Position numbers and translations under genes: made by a program. A stretch of DNA of 64,000 nucleotides, from positions 124,001 to 188,000 of the forward strand of contig NZ_JOEQ01000003.1 of assembly GCF_000721075.1 (NCBI RefSeq), in the 5' to 3' direction. Each line of letters begins with the position of its first letter. The first letter of the stretch is position 1. The notes below the pieces were generated by a model. That model made no database searches. It was not told the origin of the DNA and saw only the letters and a program-made list of their open reading frames with translations. The DNA is from Streptosporangium amethystogenes. Lineage in GTDB: Bacteria; Actinomycetota; Actinomycetes; Streptosporangiales; Streptosporangiaceae. Of the stretch, positions 11,389-20,353 are shown piece after piece.

Positions 11389-13708
11389 CCTTTCGCTTCC
11401 ACACGTCCTGGTCCTGCCCGGCCTGGCTGCGACCCTGCTGCCAGCCCTGTTGCATGGACGACATGAGGTTTGAGAGCTCCTCGGGAGTACGCGCGGGAAC
11501 GTCGCGCCGCTCTGGTGAGCGTGTCTGGCGGAGCTGGGGGGCCAGGTTGGCCTGCCGCACCCGTACCGGCAACCCGTCCAGGTCGTCGTCGATGTCCGGT
11601 ACGGACACCGCCCGCCGCACGGGCATCGAGGGGGCCGGGGTCTCCCGCCGCTGCTGTGGCGCGGGGAACCATCCCGGCGAGGGCTCGGGAGTGCGCGCCA
11701 CCGGCAGGTCCTGCGAACTGTAGAACGCCCCGGGCAGCACCTCCGGTGCCGAGGTCAGCGCCCGCACCGGCCCGCCCGGGTGGGCGTCCACCCGGCGTAC
11801 CTGGGGGGCGGCCTCGGTGGTCAGTGCCTCGCAGGTGGCGAGAAGGCTCTGCGGCAGCAGCACGATCGCGGTGGTGCCGTCGTACGGCGAGGGCCGCAGC
11901 ACGACCTTGATCCCGTGCCGGGCCGCGAGCCTGGCCACGACGAACAGGCCGAGCCTGTCGCTGTCGGCCAGGTCGAACTCCGGCGGGTCGGCGAGCTTGG
12001 CGTTGAGCTCGTCGAGGGTGGCCTGGTTCAGCCCCAGTCCCCGGTCCTCGACCTCCAGCGCGAAGCCGTTGGCCGCCACCATGCTCCGTACGTGGACCAC
12101 CGTGTTCGGCGGTGAGAAGACCGTGGCGTTCTCCACCAGCTCGGCGATCAGGTGGATCACGTCGGTGACCGCGGCGCCCACCAGCAGCGGCGCCTGCGGC
12201 ATGGGCAGGACCGTGACGCGGGTGTAGTCCTCGACCTCGAGCACGGCGCTGCGCACCACGTCGAAGATCGGCACCGGGTCGCGCCATCTGCGGGCGGGGG
12301 TCGCCTCGGACAGGATGATCAGGTTCTCCGCGTGCCGTCGCATGCGGGTGGTCAGGTGGTCGAGCCTGAAGAGATCCTCCAGGGTCTCCGGCTCCTCGAC
12401 GCGGCGCTCCATCGTGTCCAGGAGCGTGAGCTGGCGGTGGAGCAGCGCCTGGTTGCGCCAGGCGAGGTTCAGGAAGACCTGGCTGACGCCCTTGCGGAGT
12501 GTGGCCTGGCCGACCGCGGCCTCCACCGCGGTGCGCTGCACCGCGGAGAACGCGTGCACGACCCGGTCGACCTCGGCGGTGTTGGCGCGATCCAATTCGG
12601 GGGCCTCGGTCGCCGGGTCCACGTCCTCGCCCTTGCGCAGCCGCTCGACCAGCTGCGGCAACCGCTCTTCCGCCAGTTCCACGGCCGAGGCCTGGAGTCG
12701 CTTCAGCTCATCGATCAGGGAGCGGCCGAACCGGTAGGAGAACACGATCGAGACGACGATCGCGAGCAGGCCCAGGCCCAGGACCAGCCCGATGCGCAGG
12801 AAGGCCGAACCCTTGAGCTCGCTGCCCTTGATCGTGGCGCGGGTCAGTTCCTCCTGGGTGTGCTGGTTGACCGTGCTCAGCACCGTCCCGGAGTCCCGCT
12901 TCCACTCGGCGGCGTCCAGCGGCGGCTTCCCCTTGAGGTCCCATGCGAAGATCTTGTTCTCGGCGGCCAGCAGCCGCTGGTGGGCGGCGTCCCCGGCGAC
13001 CTGCTGGTAGCGCGCCCGCAGTTCGGGACCCATGTCCCGCTCCGCGTTGGTCAGGAAGTTCTTTCGGCTGGTCATCGCCGCGACGAAGGCCACCTGCTCG
13101 GCGTGCGTCATACTGCCGCGCTTCAGCACGGGTGCGAGTACGGCCTGCTCCCTGCCCAGGTACTCGGCGGTGGTGCTGTAGGCGCTCATGCCGCGGATGA
13201 TCCGGAAGGACGACACGTCGGCGAGCTCCGTCGAGTCACCGAACTGCTTGTTGGCGGCACTGATGAAGGCGTTGTAGGCGTCGGTCACCTGGATCGCGCT
13301 CATCGAGCCGTTGTCGGCGGAGGCGCGCACCAGAACGAGCCCGTCCATGGCCGACTTCAGGGCCCGCATGTCGGTCGGGGCGTTCTCCGGTTCGTAGCCC
13401 TCGGCGGACGAGATCGCCTGGCGTACCAGATCCACTGTGCGGTTGGTGGCTCGCCGCTGTTCGGAGAGCGGCTTGTGCTGTGCGGTGGCCCCGGCCGCGT
13501 CGGCGGAGAGCTGGCGTTCACGCTGGATCTCGACGATCATCTCCCGGATCGGCGCTCCGGTCACCTGCCAGCGGTTCTGCGTCTGGGAGATGCCGGCGAT
13601 CTGTGAGACCGCCGTGTAGGCGATGACCGACCAAAGGGCGATCAGCGAGAGCACAGGAATGACGAGGATCCTAAGGATCTTCGAGCGGATCGGAGGGGGG
13701 GAACTCAT
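11369..13708 (-). CDS. cvnA: Conservon sensor histidine kinase-like protein (CvnA)
   Basis: A 779-aa membrane sensor, first gene of the conservon. Order: a cytoplasmic start, a transmembrane helix (about 13-33), an extracellular nitrate/nitrite-sensor-like helical domain, a second transmembrane helix (about 305-325), a HAMP segment, a degenerate dimerisation region and a GHKL ATPase domain (N-box ELVENA, G-box DRGLGL and RLGLFVV). A long proline-rich disordered tail ends in SNLMSSMQQGWQQG. A canonical phosphoacceptor H-box is not evident, as is usual in CvnA proteins. The signal sensed is unknown. Confidence 0.9.
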   Translation of the reverse strand: MSSPPPIRSKILRILVIPVLSLIALWSVIAYTAVSQIAGISQTQNRWQVTGAPIREMIVEIQRERQLSADAAGATAQHKPLSEQRRATNRTVDLVRQAISSAEGYEPENAPTDMRALKSAMDGLVLVRASADNGSMSAIQVTDAYNAFISAANKQFGDSTELADVSSFRIIRGMSAYSTTAEYLGREQAVLAPVLKRGSMTHAEQVAFVAAMTSRKNFLTNAERDMGPELRARYQQVAGDAAHQRLLAAENKIFAWDLKGKPPLDAAEWKRDSGTVLSTVNQHTQEELTRATIKGSELKGSAFLRIGLVLGLGLLAIVVSIVFSYRFGRSLIDELKRLQASAVELAEERLPQLVERLRKGEDVDPATEAPELDRANTAEVDRVVHAFSAVQRTAVEAAVGQATLRKGVSQVFLNLAWRNQALLHRQLTLLDTMERRVEEPETLEDLFRLDHLTTRMRRHAENLIILSEATPARRWRDPVPIFDVVRSAVLEVEDYTRVTVLPMPQAPLLVGAAVTDVIHLIAELVENATVFSPPNTVVHVRSMVAANGFALEVEDRGLGLNQATLDELNAKLADPPEFDLADSDRLGLFVVARLAARHGIKVVLRPSPYDGTTAIVLLPQSLLATCEALTTEAAPQVRRVDAHPGGPVRALTSAPEVLPGAFYSSQDLPVARTPEPSPGWFPAPQQRRETPAPSMPVRRAVSVPDIDDDLDGLPVRVRQANLAPQLRQTRSPERRDVPARTPEELSNLMSSMQQGWQQGRSQAGQDQDVWKRKDGHSDA

Positions 13709-14078
13709 TCGTCTTGTCCAATCCGCGGTTCCTGCGCATGGCCGACAGCCGCCGGGTTCGGAGAGCCCCGCGGTCGCACGCCGCGACTGGTGCGTGTGTG
13801 ATTCGAAACACTATGCCCATGGGACATATGTGGCTTCAAGCTGCAGAGCGAAGATTGAATCTCAATGTTCGCGACAGGTCACGAGACTTCGCACCTGCGC
13901 GGACCCGGGCTCCAGACGATCACGCAGCTCAGCACGGGTGTGGTCGCGCGAAACCGGCGTCTCCGCCGCCATTGATCGAGAGCATTCCGTTACCGCCCGC
14001 CGACGCCCGAGCAGCCGGTGGCAGGGCATCGCCCCTGACGCCCGGTCACCGAGCACGACGTCGGTGGAAACCCGAAAA
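13709..14078. other. Intergenic region upstream of the conservon
   Basis: These 370 bp between the conservon kinase start and the BrkB stop hold no supported gene. The part at 13795-13870 is clearly less GC-rich than the rest and carries a promoter candidate for the conservon. Confidence 0.5.
13810..13839 (-). promoter_or_regulatory. Candidate promoter of the conservon operon
   Basis: On the minus strand TTGAAG (13839-13834) and CATAGT (13815-13810) are separated by 18 bp. Transcription would begin roughly 95 nt upstream of the kinase ATG. The match is moderate (four of six bases in each hexamer). Confidence 0.35.
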
Positions 14079-15107
14079 TCAGACGGCCGGATCCCGCGTA
14101 CCGAGGTGCCCGACGCCCTGCGTGCCGTCGTGGGGGGTGGCCGGCGGAACGCCCTCACGCGCCGCCTCGGAGCGGGCTCGGCGGGCGGCCAGGTCGACCA
14201 CGATGCCCGTGGTGCCGGTGGCGGTGAGCGCCGCCGCGAAGAGGATCAGCTGGTTAAGGATCTTGAGGAAGACCAGCATCCCGACGGCTCCGGCGACCAC
14301 CTGGTAGGCGGGGTTGCCCACCGTCATCTCCAGATAGAACTGCCCCAGGGACTTGAGAGCCTCCAGGCCGGCGACGATGAGCAGCGCGGGCCCGAGGACC
14401 CGGCGCGGCGGCAGTCTCAGCCGAGGCGGGCCGCAGAGCAGGGCGACCGCCAGCAGGGTGTTGACGGCCAGGCCGAGCACGAACGCGGCGGCCGACAGCA
14501 GCCACCGCGACAGTGTGTCGTCGACGCCCACCGTGTGCGCGAACATCCAGTTCAGCACCGTCTCCGCGACGAAGGCCACCGCGAGCGAGGCCGACAGCAG
14601 CAACCCGAGACCCGCCATCACTCCCAGGTCGATGATCTGGCGCAGTACGAGACGGCCCGGATACTCCTCAATCCGCCAGGTGGCCCTGATCGCCGAACGC
14701 AGGGCGTCCATCCAGAACAGGCCGGTGATGGGCAGGCCGACGAAGGCGATCGCGCCGGCCGTGCCCCTGGCGTCCTGCAGCGCCTGCACGTCCAGCCGGG
14801 GGAAGTTCTCCGAGAGGTAGCCCTGCACCGTGCGCACCACCTCCGGGTCGTCGAGGACCTGGCCGATGATGGCGAACCCGAGCAGCCCCAGCGCGAACAC
14901 GGCGAAGAACGAGTAGTAGGTGAGCGCCGCCGACAGCCGTCCGGCGTCCACCTCGTCGTAACGCACCCCGGCACGCACCAGATGGTCCAGCCAGCCGTGA
15001 CGGTGGCGGGCACGCGTCCACGTCTCGGAGATCCGCGCGGTGAAGCCCGTGACCGTCATGCCACGGCCTCTACCCCCGGCCCGCCCGTCTAGCCCCCTTT
15101 CGATCAT
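14079..15107 (-). CDS. YihY/BrkB family membrane protein
   Basis: A polytopic inner-membrane protein of the YihY/virulence-factor BrkB family (342 aa from this start). The signature YDEVDAGRLSAALTYYSFFAVFALGLLG and about six hydrophobic helices are visible, with a charged tail. Function is unproven in the family; roles in membrane or envelope integrity have been proposed. Two starts are plausible: ATG at 15107 with GGAG five nt upstream, chosen here, or ATG at 15059 (326 aa) with a weaker GGTAGAGG. Confidence 0.87.
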   Translation of the reverse strand: MIERGLDGRAGGRGRGMTVTGFTARISETWTRARHRHGWLDHLVRAGVRYDEVDAGRLSAALTYYSFFAVFALGLLGFAIIGQVLDDPEVVRTVQGYLSENFPRLDVQALQDARGTAGAIAFVGLPITGLFWMDALRSAIRATWRIEEYPGRLVLRQIIDLGVMAGLGLLLSASLAVAFVAETVLNWMFAHTVGVDDTLSRWLLSAAAFVLGLAVNTLLAVALLCGPPRLRLPPRRVLGPALLIVAGLEALKSLGQFYLEMTVGNPAYQVVAGAVGMLVFLKILNQLILFAAALTATGTTGIVVDLAARRARSEAAREGVPPATPHDGTQGVGHLGTRDPAV

Positions 15108-15172
15108 GTCATCTCCGGGCTCACCTCCCGGATCCTCCTTCCGGAGAGCCGGTCCCGAGAGCGATTCTCCGC

Positions 15173-15985
15173 TCAGCCGTCGCAGGCCCTGCGGGCGAGG
15201 ATCGAGTGGATCTCGAAGGAGGGCGCGCTGAACCCCGGAGCGGACATGACCTCGCGGACCTCCCGGAGTTGCCGTGCGGTCATTCCCGCCTCCACCAGGC
15301 GCTCCTCCAGGTGGTGACTGTTGCTGATCAGCAGGCCGAGCCCGGCGGAGCCGCGTTCCCACACCTCGGTCCAGCGCACCGGGTCGACATCGACCAGGCC
15401 CGCCTCGGCCATCTCCCGAGCGGCGGAACCGCCCCAGGTCGGATCGCTGCCCGCGGCGCCCAGCACCCGGGTCATCGCGGCGATGTAGGTCCCGTACAGC
15501 TCTCCCTCCCGCCCGCCGGGGGTGGGCGGCGCCACCCAGCGGGTGATGTCGATCTCGTCGATCTGCAGCCAGCCGCCGGGCCGCAGCGCGGCGCGCAGGC
15601 GCCGCAAGACCTGGCTGCGCCGGGGCAGGTGGCTGAGCACGAGCCGGGCGTGGATCAGGTCGAACGCGTCCACCGGCAGCGGGTCGGCGACGACGTCGTG
15701 GCGGGCGACGGTCAGCCCCGGTCTGGACGGGATCAGGCCGGGTTTGATGTCGGTCGCCAGCACCCGCCCGCCGGGCGCCACCCGCTCGGCCAGCCAGAGC
15801 GCCACGCTGCCCCCGCCGGCCCCGACCTCCAGGCAGTTCCAGCCGGCTCCGACGCCGGTCAGCGCGAGGCGCTCGAAGGTCAGCGGGTCAAGGAGCTGGG
15901 CGAGGTAGCGGTGCTGGTCGGACGAGTGATCCCCGTCGTTGTCGAACACGTAGTCAGACGCGGCCGCGGAATTCTGCCCGGTCAT
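15173..15985 (-). CDS. Class I SAM-dependent methyltransferase
   Basis: A 270-aa methyltransferase. Motif I is LEVGAGGGSVALWLAERVAPGG near residues 55-76, followed by the acidic loop ATDIKPG and the post-motif segment FDLIHARLVLSHLPRR. The ATG at 15985 is preceded by GGAAGG; a longer frame starting at 16036 is less likely. The substrate is unknown. It precedes the BrkB gene with a gap of about 65 bp and may share its transcript. Confidence 0.86.
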   Translation of the reverse strand: MTGQNSAAASDYVFDNDGDHSSDQHRYLAQLLDPLTFERLALTGVGAGWNCLEVGAGGGSVALWLAERVAPGGRVLATDIKPGLIPSRPGLTVARHDVVADPLPVDAFDLIHARLVLSHLPRRSQVLRRLRAALRPGGWLQIDEIDITRWVAPPTPGGREGELYGTYIAAMTRVLGAAGSDPTWGGSAAREMAEAGLVDVDPVRWTEVWERGSAGLGLLISNSHHLEERLVEAGMTARQLREVREVMSAPGFSAPSFEIHSILARRACDG

Positions 15986-16139
15986 GTGAAACCTTCCAGG
16001 GAGGGGAGCTCGACCGCATCGTAAGCGGCGCACCACGGAAAGTGACAGGCTTTCGGCCAGACCTGGCCATCATCACAGGGAAATGTATCTCCGACGTTCC
16101 ACCGCGCCCGGACAAAGAACTTGTGTTCGGTGGGTGAAC

Positions 16140-16271
16140 ATGGTGCACCACGAGATCGAGGGCCCAGCCGCCGCGCGGCCCGTCGGGCTGCCCGACGCGG
16201 CGCACCTGGCGAACGTCGAGCGACCGAAGGCGGTCTCGGAACACCTTCTGGAGCACCTCCTCGGGGAGTGA
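16140..16271 (+). CDS. Small uncharacterised ORF upstream of the PoxB-type gene
   Basis: A 43-codon frame (MVHHEIEGPAAARPVGLPDA and on to LLEHLLGE) with roughly nine in ten third positions G or C, the coding bias of the neighbours. GGTGGG lies just before the ATG. It sits between the divergent methyltransferase gene and the PoxB-type gene, 52 nt upstream of the latter and on the same strand. The composition (Glu, His, Val, Leu) is protein-like and soluble. I recognise no family. It could also be a chance frame in a leader region. Confidence 0.4.
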   Translation: MVHHEIEGPAAARPVGLPDAAHLANVERPKAVSEHLLEHLLGE

Positions 16272-16323
16272 CCCGGCGAAATACGGTGAGGTACACCGGT
16301 GACGCCATACACGAGGGGGCACC

Positions 16324-18057
16324 ATGGCGACCGTCGCCGAGCAGTTCATCGAGGTTCTCCGCCAGGCCGGGGTGGAACGAATCTACGGGGTGGTGGGCGA
16401 CAGCCTGAACCCCGTGGTCGACGCGGTCAGGAAGTCCGGCCGCATCGAGTGGGTCCACGTACGCAACGAGGAGGCCGGGGCGTTCGCCGCCGCGGCCGAG
16501 GCACAGGTCACCGGGCGCCTGGCGGCCTGCGCGGGGAGCTGCGGCCCCGGCAACACCCACCTGATCCAGGGGCTCTACGACGCCCACCGCAGCGGTGCCC
16601 CGGTGCTCGCGCTGGCCTCGCACATCCCCTCCACCCAGATCGGCACCGGCTTCTTCCAGGAGACCCACCCGGGGCGCCTCTTCGTGGAGTGCAGCCACTT
16701 CTGCGAGATGATCAGCACACCGGAGCAGATGCCCCGGGTGCTGCGTACCGCCGTCCAGCAGGCGATCGGCCTCGGCGGTGTCTCGGTGCTGGTGCTCCCC
16801 GGTGACGTGGCGAGCATGTCCACCGCCCGCGCCACCGGTGAGCACGACTTCCTGACCCGGACCGGCACGGTCGTGCCACCCGCCGACCAGGTAACCGAGC
16901 TGGCCGAGGCGCTGAACCACGCCGAGAAGGTGATGCTGTTCTGCGGCGCCGGGACGCGCCACGCCCGTGAGGAGGTCATGGGGCTGGCCGGGCGCACCCT
17001 GGCACCGGTCGGGCACGCGCTGCGCGGCAAGGAGTGGATCCAGTACGACAACCCCTACGACGTGGGGATGAGCGGGCTGCTCGGCTACGGCGCCTGCTAC
17101 GACGCGATGCGCGAGGCGGACCTGGTGGTACTGGCGGGGACCGACTTCCCCTACGACGACTTCCTGCCGGGGGCGCGCACGGTCCAGATCGACCACGACC
17201 CGGCGCGGCTGGGCCGCAGGACCCCGCTGGAGCTGGCCGTGCACGGCGATGTCGGCGCGACGATCCGCGCGGTGCTGCCGCACGTCACGCAGAAGACGGA
17301 CCGCCGCCAGCTCGACAGGATGCTGGCCAGGCATCTGAAGGCACTGGAGAACGTCGTGGAGGCCTATACGCACGACATCGAGCACCACCGCCCGATCCAT
17401 CCCGAGTACGTCGCGAACCTGGTCGACGAACTCGCCGCCGACGACGCGGTGTTCACGGTGGACACCGGGATGTGCAACGTCTGGGCCGCCCGCTATCTCA
17501 GTCCGAACGGCCGTCGCCGCATCATCGGCTCGTTCGTGCACGGGAGCATGGCCAACGCGCTCCCGCACGCCATCGGCGCCCAGTTCACCGATCGCGGGCG
17601 GCAGGTCGTCTCGCTGTCAGGGGACGGCGGGCTCGGCATGCTCCTCGGGGAGCTGCTCACGGTCCGGCTGCACGACCTGCCGGTGAAGACCGTGGTGTTC
17701 AACAACTCCTCGCTCGGCATGGTGAAGCTGGAGATGCTGGTGGACGGGCTTCTCGACTTCGGCACCGACCACGCTCCCGTCGACTACGCGGCGATCGCCG
17801 CCGCGGCCGGCATCGGGTCGTTGCGGGTGGAGGACCCCGCGGACGTACGGGAGGCCCTGGCAAGCGCCTTCGCGACCCCCGGGCCCTTCCTGCTGGACGT
17901 GGTCACCGACCCCGATGTGCTGGCCATGCCGCCGCGCATCACCACGGGGCAGGTGAAGGGATTCGCCCTGGCCGCGGGCAAGATCGTGCTCACCGGCGGG
18001 GTCGGGCGCATGGTCGACATGGCGAAGGCGAATCTGCGGAGCATCCCGCGCCCCTGA
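16324..18057 (+). CDS. poxB: ThDP-dependent pyruvate dehydrogenase/oxidase (PoxB-type)
   Basis: A 577-aa thiamine-diphosphate enzyme of the pyruvate oxidase/PoxB group, which decarboxylates pyruvate to acetate with electrons going to quinone or O2. Features are the activating glutamate in HVRNEEAGAFAAAAEA (about E50), the central FAD-type domain, and the ThDP signature SGDGGLGMLLGE ending with VFNNSSLGMVKLE. It is somewhat short at the C-terminus compared with the lipid-binding tail of E. coli PoxB. GAGGGGG precedes the ATG. Acetolactate synthase-like side activity cannot be excluded. Confidence 0.85.
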   Translation: MATVAEQFIEVLRQAGVERIYGVVGDSLNPVVDAVRKSGRIEWVHVRNEEAGAFAAAAEAQVTGRLAACAGSCGPGNTHLIQGLYDAHRSGAPVLALASHIPSTQIGTGFFQETHPGRLFVECSHFCEMISTPEQMPRVLRTAVQQAIGLGGVSVLVLPGDVASMSTARATGEHDFLTRTGTVVPPADQVTELAEALNHAEKVMLFCGAGTRHAREEVMGLAGRTLAPVGHALRGKEWIQYDNPYDVGMSGLLGYGACYDAMREADLVVLAGTDFPYDDFLPGARTVQIDHDPARLGRRTPLELAVHGDVGATIRAVLPHVTQKTDRRQLDRMLARHLKALENVVEAYTHDIEHHRPIHPEYVANLVDELAADDAVFTVDTGMCNVWAARYLSPNGRRRIIGSFVHGSMANALPHAIGAQFTDRGRQVVSLSGDGGLGMLLGELLTVRLHDLPVKTVVFNNSSLGMVKLEMLVDGLLDFGTDHAPVDYAAIAAAAGIGSLRVEDPADVREALASAFATPGPFLLDVVTDPDVLAMPPRITTGQVKGFALAAGKIVLTGGVGRMVDMAKANLRSIPRP

Positions 18058-18117
18058 GCCGGACGGCGCCTACCCTGTGGACCGAGCGGCACCCGAGCCG
18101 GCCCGTGTCGACTCCGC

Positions 18118-18621
18118 TCAGGGGGCGTCCCCCGGCCGGGCGGCGAGGACCCGGCCCAGGAGGTCCGTGAGGTTCCCGCGCTCGTCGGCCCCCAGGCAGG
18201 AGAACCACTCCTGCTCCCTGCGCGTCTGCTCGGCGAAGATCTCACGGACCGCCGCCTCGCCCGCCGGGGTGAGGCCGACCACCACGGCCCGCCTGTCCTC
18301 GGGCAGCGGGCGGCGCTCGACCAGGCCGTCCCGCTCAAGGGTGTTGACGGCGTTGGTCACCGCGGAACGGGAGGTGGCCGAGATCTCCGCGAGCCTGGCG
18401 GGCTGGGTGGGGCCGAGCAGCCAGAGTTTGAACATCAGGCGGAAGCCGGGAAGGGTCCAGCCGCGCGGGCGGTGGATCCGCGTCTCCAGGTCCGTGACGA
18501 GCAGGGAGGCCAGCTGGAGCAGGTTGTAGGCCAGCGCGAAGGCCTCGGCGTCGGCCGGGGGCGACATGGCCGCCAGGCGCTCACGCGCGTAGGCGGCGTA
18601 CCTGAGGTCTGCTCTGTCCAT
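18118..18621 (-). CDS. MarR family transcriptional regulator
   Basis: A 167-aa MarR regulator with a winged helix-turn-helix (QPARLAEISATSRSAVTNAVNTLERDGLVERRPLPEDRRAVVVGLTPAG). It is divergent from the PhzS-like monooxygenase gene, and a perfect inverted repeat lies in the 72-bp gap. This layout suggests autorepression and control of the monooxygenase/DUF3237/hydrolase operon, probably relieved by an aromatic ligand. Confidence 0.9.
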   Translation of the reverse strand: MDRADLRYAAYARERLAAMSPPADAEAFALAYNLLQLASLLVTDLETRIHRPRGWTLPGFRLMFKLWLLGPTQPARLAEISATSRSAVTNAVNTLERDGLVERRPLPEDRRAVVVGLTPAGEAAVREIFAEQTRREQEWFSCLGADERGNLTDLLGRVLAARPGDAP

Positions 18622-18658
18622 CGGCCAAGTCTTGCGTAACGAGAGGTCCGTCGTGAAT

Positions 18659-18678
18659 ATTGTTATGGCCGTAACAAT
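18659..18678. promoter_or_regulatory. MarR operator, perfect inverted repeat
   Basis: ATTGTTA (18659-18665) and TAACAAT (18672-18678) are exact inverted arms around a 6-bp centre, the size and spacing typical of MarR boxes. It is 37 bp from the MarR ATG and 15 bp from the GTG of the monooxygenase, so binding would block both. Confidence 0.75.
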
Positions 18679-18693
18679 TTGCGGGAGGCAGCT

Positions 18694-19896
18694 GTGCGGG
18701 TGGTCATCGCCGGAGGTGGCATCGGCGGGCTGACGACGGCGCTCAGCCTGCACGCCGCCGGCTTCGAGGACGTGGTCGTGTGCGAGGCAGCCGGGGAGAT
18801 CCGCCCGCTGGGCGTGGGTATCAACCTGCTGCCGCACGCCGTGCGCGAGCTCACCGAGCTCGGCCTCGCGGAGCGGCTGGCCGAGATCGGGGTGGCCACC
18901 GGGGAGCTGGCCTACTTCAACCGGTACGGCACGCCGATCTGGTCGGAGCCCAGGGGCCTGGACGCGGGATACGGCTGGCCGCAGTACTCGATCCACCGCG
19001 GACGCCTGCAGCTGCTCCTGCTGGAGGCCGTGACCGAGCGCCTCGGCGCGCAGGCCGTGCGGACCGGCAGCCGCGTCGTCCCCACCGGCCCGCGCCCCGG
19101 CGCGGACGGCCTGCGGATCGAGGCGGACGACCTGCTGGTCGGAGCGGACGGCATCCATTCGGCGGTCCGGGCGCACCTGTTCCCCGGCGAGGGACCGCCG
19201 CCCTGGAACGGGCTGGTCCTGTGGCGCGGCACGACGTACGGCGAGCCGTTCCTGACCGGGCGATCCATGATCATGGCCGGGGACGGCACGCGGAAGTTCG
19301 TGGCCTACCCGATCGAGACGGGTGAGCGGACACTGATCAACTGGATCGCCGAACGCCCGCTGGACGGCGAGGCCCCGGCCCGGGGCGACTGGAACCGCCC
19401 GGCGGACCCGCAAAGGATCGTCGAGCACTTCGCGGACTGGCGGTTCGACTGGCTGGACGTGCCCGGGATCATCTCCGGTGCCGAGGCGGCGTACGAGTAC
19501 CCGATGGTCGACCGCGACCCGCTGCCGTACTGGACGTCGGGCAACGTGACCCTGCTGGGCGACGCCGCCCACGCCATGTACCCGATCGGCTCCAACGGCG
19601 CCTCCCAGGCGATCATCGATGCCCGGGTGCTCGCCCACTCCCTCGCGCACGGCGACCTCGCCGCCTACGAGGCGGCCCGCCGCCCGGTGACCACCGCGCT
19701 GCAGCTGTCCAACCGGCAGATGGGCCCCGAGGTGGTGATGAAGCTCGCCCACGAGCGTGCCCCGGACGGCTTCGACGACATCGAGCGGGTCGTCCCCCTC
19801 GCCGAGCGGACCGAGATCGCCGCGTCGTACAAGCGCACGGCGGGTTTCGACCCGGTGTCGCTGAACGAGCGCCCGTCCTGGAGTGTGACGCGGTGA
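18694..19896 (+). CDS. PhzS-like FAD-dependent aromatic monooxygenase
   Basis: A 400-aa group A flavoprotein monooxygenase. It shows the FAD motif GGGIGG at residues 7-12, the DG motif LVGADGIHSAVR, and the GD motif LLGDAAHAMYPIGSNGASQA near residue 285. Much of it, including IRPLGVGINLLPHA and WSEPRGLDAGYGWPQYSIHR, resembles PhzS (5-methylphenazine-1-carboxylate 1-monooxygenase) as I remember it, so a salicylate-like oxidative decarboxylation is possible. I chose GTG 18694 because GGGAGG lies five nt upstream. The gene is first in an operon with DUF3237 and CocE-type genes under the divergent MarR. Confidence 0.88.
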   Translation: MRVVIAGGGIGGLTTALSLHAAGFEDVVVCEAAGEIRPLGVGINLLPHAVRELTELGLAERLAEIGVATGELAYFNRYGTPIWSEPRGLDAGYGWPQYSIHRGRLQLLLLEAVTERLGAQAVRTGSRVVPTGPRPGADGLRIEADDLLVGADGIHSAVRAHLFPGEGPPPWNGLVLWRGTTYGEPFLTGRSMIMAGDGTRKFVAYPIETGERTLINWIAERPLDGEAPARGDWNRPADPQRIVEHFADWRFDWLDVPGIISGAEAAYEYPMVDRDPLPYWTSGNVTLLGDAAHAMYPIGSNGASQAIIDARVLAHSLAHGDLAAYEAARRPVTTALQLSNRQMGPEVVMKLAHERAPDGFDDIERVVPLAERTEIAASYKRTAGFDPVSLNERPSWSVTR

Positions 19897-20342
19897 ACCT
19901 CGAACCGCTCGCTGTGTTTCACGTGGAACTCGACCCGATCCTCGACCTCGGCGACTCCCAGTGGGGCAGGCGCCGAGTGATCAACATCGTGGGCGGGTCG
20001 TTCGAGGGGCCGCGCCTCTCCGGGACCGTGCTGCCCGGCGGCGCCGACTGGCAGGTCCTGCACGCCGACGGCATGGCCAGCATCGACACCCGCTACACGC
20101 TGCGCACCCACGACGGCGCGCACCTGTTCATCTCCACCAGCGGGGTGCGGCACGGCCCTGCCTCCGTCCTGGAACGCCTGTCTTCGGGCGAGCCCGTCGA
20201 CCCTGGCGAGTACTACTTCCGGCTGTTCTGCCGCTTCGAGACCGGCGACGAACGTTACCTGTGGCTCAACCGCACCCTGGCCGTGGCATCGGCGGCCCGC
20301 ACCGCCGATGCCGTCCGCTACGACGCCTACACCCTGACCTGA
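19893..20342 (+). CDS. DUF3237 family protein
   Basis: A 149-aa DUF3237 beta-barrel protein (VINIVGGSFEGPRLSGTVLPGGADWQ is the family signature). Its GTG overlaps the monooxygenase stop by 4 bp. Members are common in aromatic and polyketide catabolic operons but have no settled activity. Position suggests it processes or binds the product of the monooxygenase. Confidence 0.88.
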   Translation: MNLEPLAVFHVELDPILDLGDSQWGRRRVINIVGGSFEGPRLSGTVLPGGADWQVLHADGMASIDTRYTLRTHDGAHLFISTSGVRHGPASVLERLSSGEPVDPGEYYFRLFCRFETGDERYLWLNRTLAVASAARTADAVRYDAYTLT

Positions 20343-20353
20343 GGAGCCCCCCG

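Noticed and set aside
15982..17568. 528-codon minus-strand frame opposite the PoxB-type gene
   Set aside because: A GC-skew shadow; the plus strand encodes a complete ThDP enzyme.
18694..19896. Kynurenine 3-monooxygenase to complete the tryptophan pathway
   Set aside because: The sequence resembles PhzS much more closely than kynurenine monooxygenases and the gene is in a separate MarR operon.
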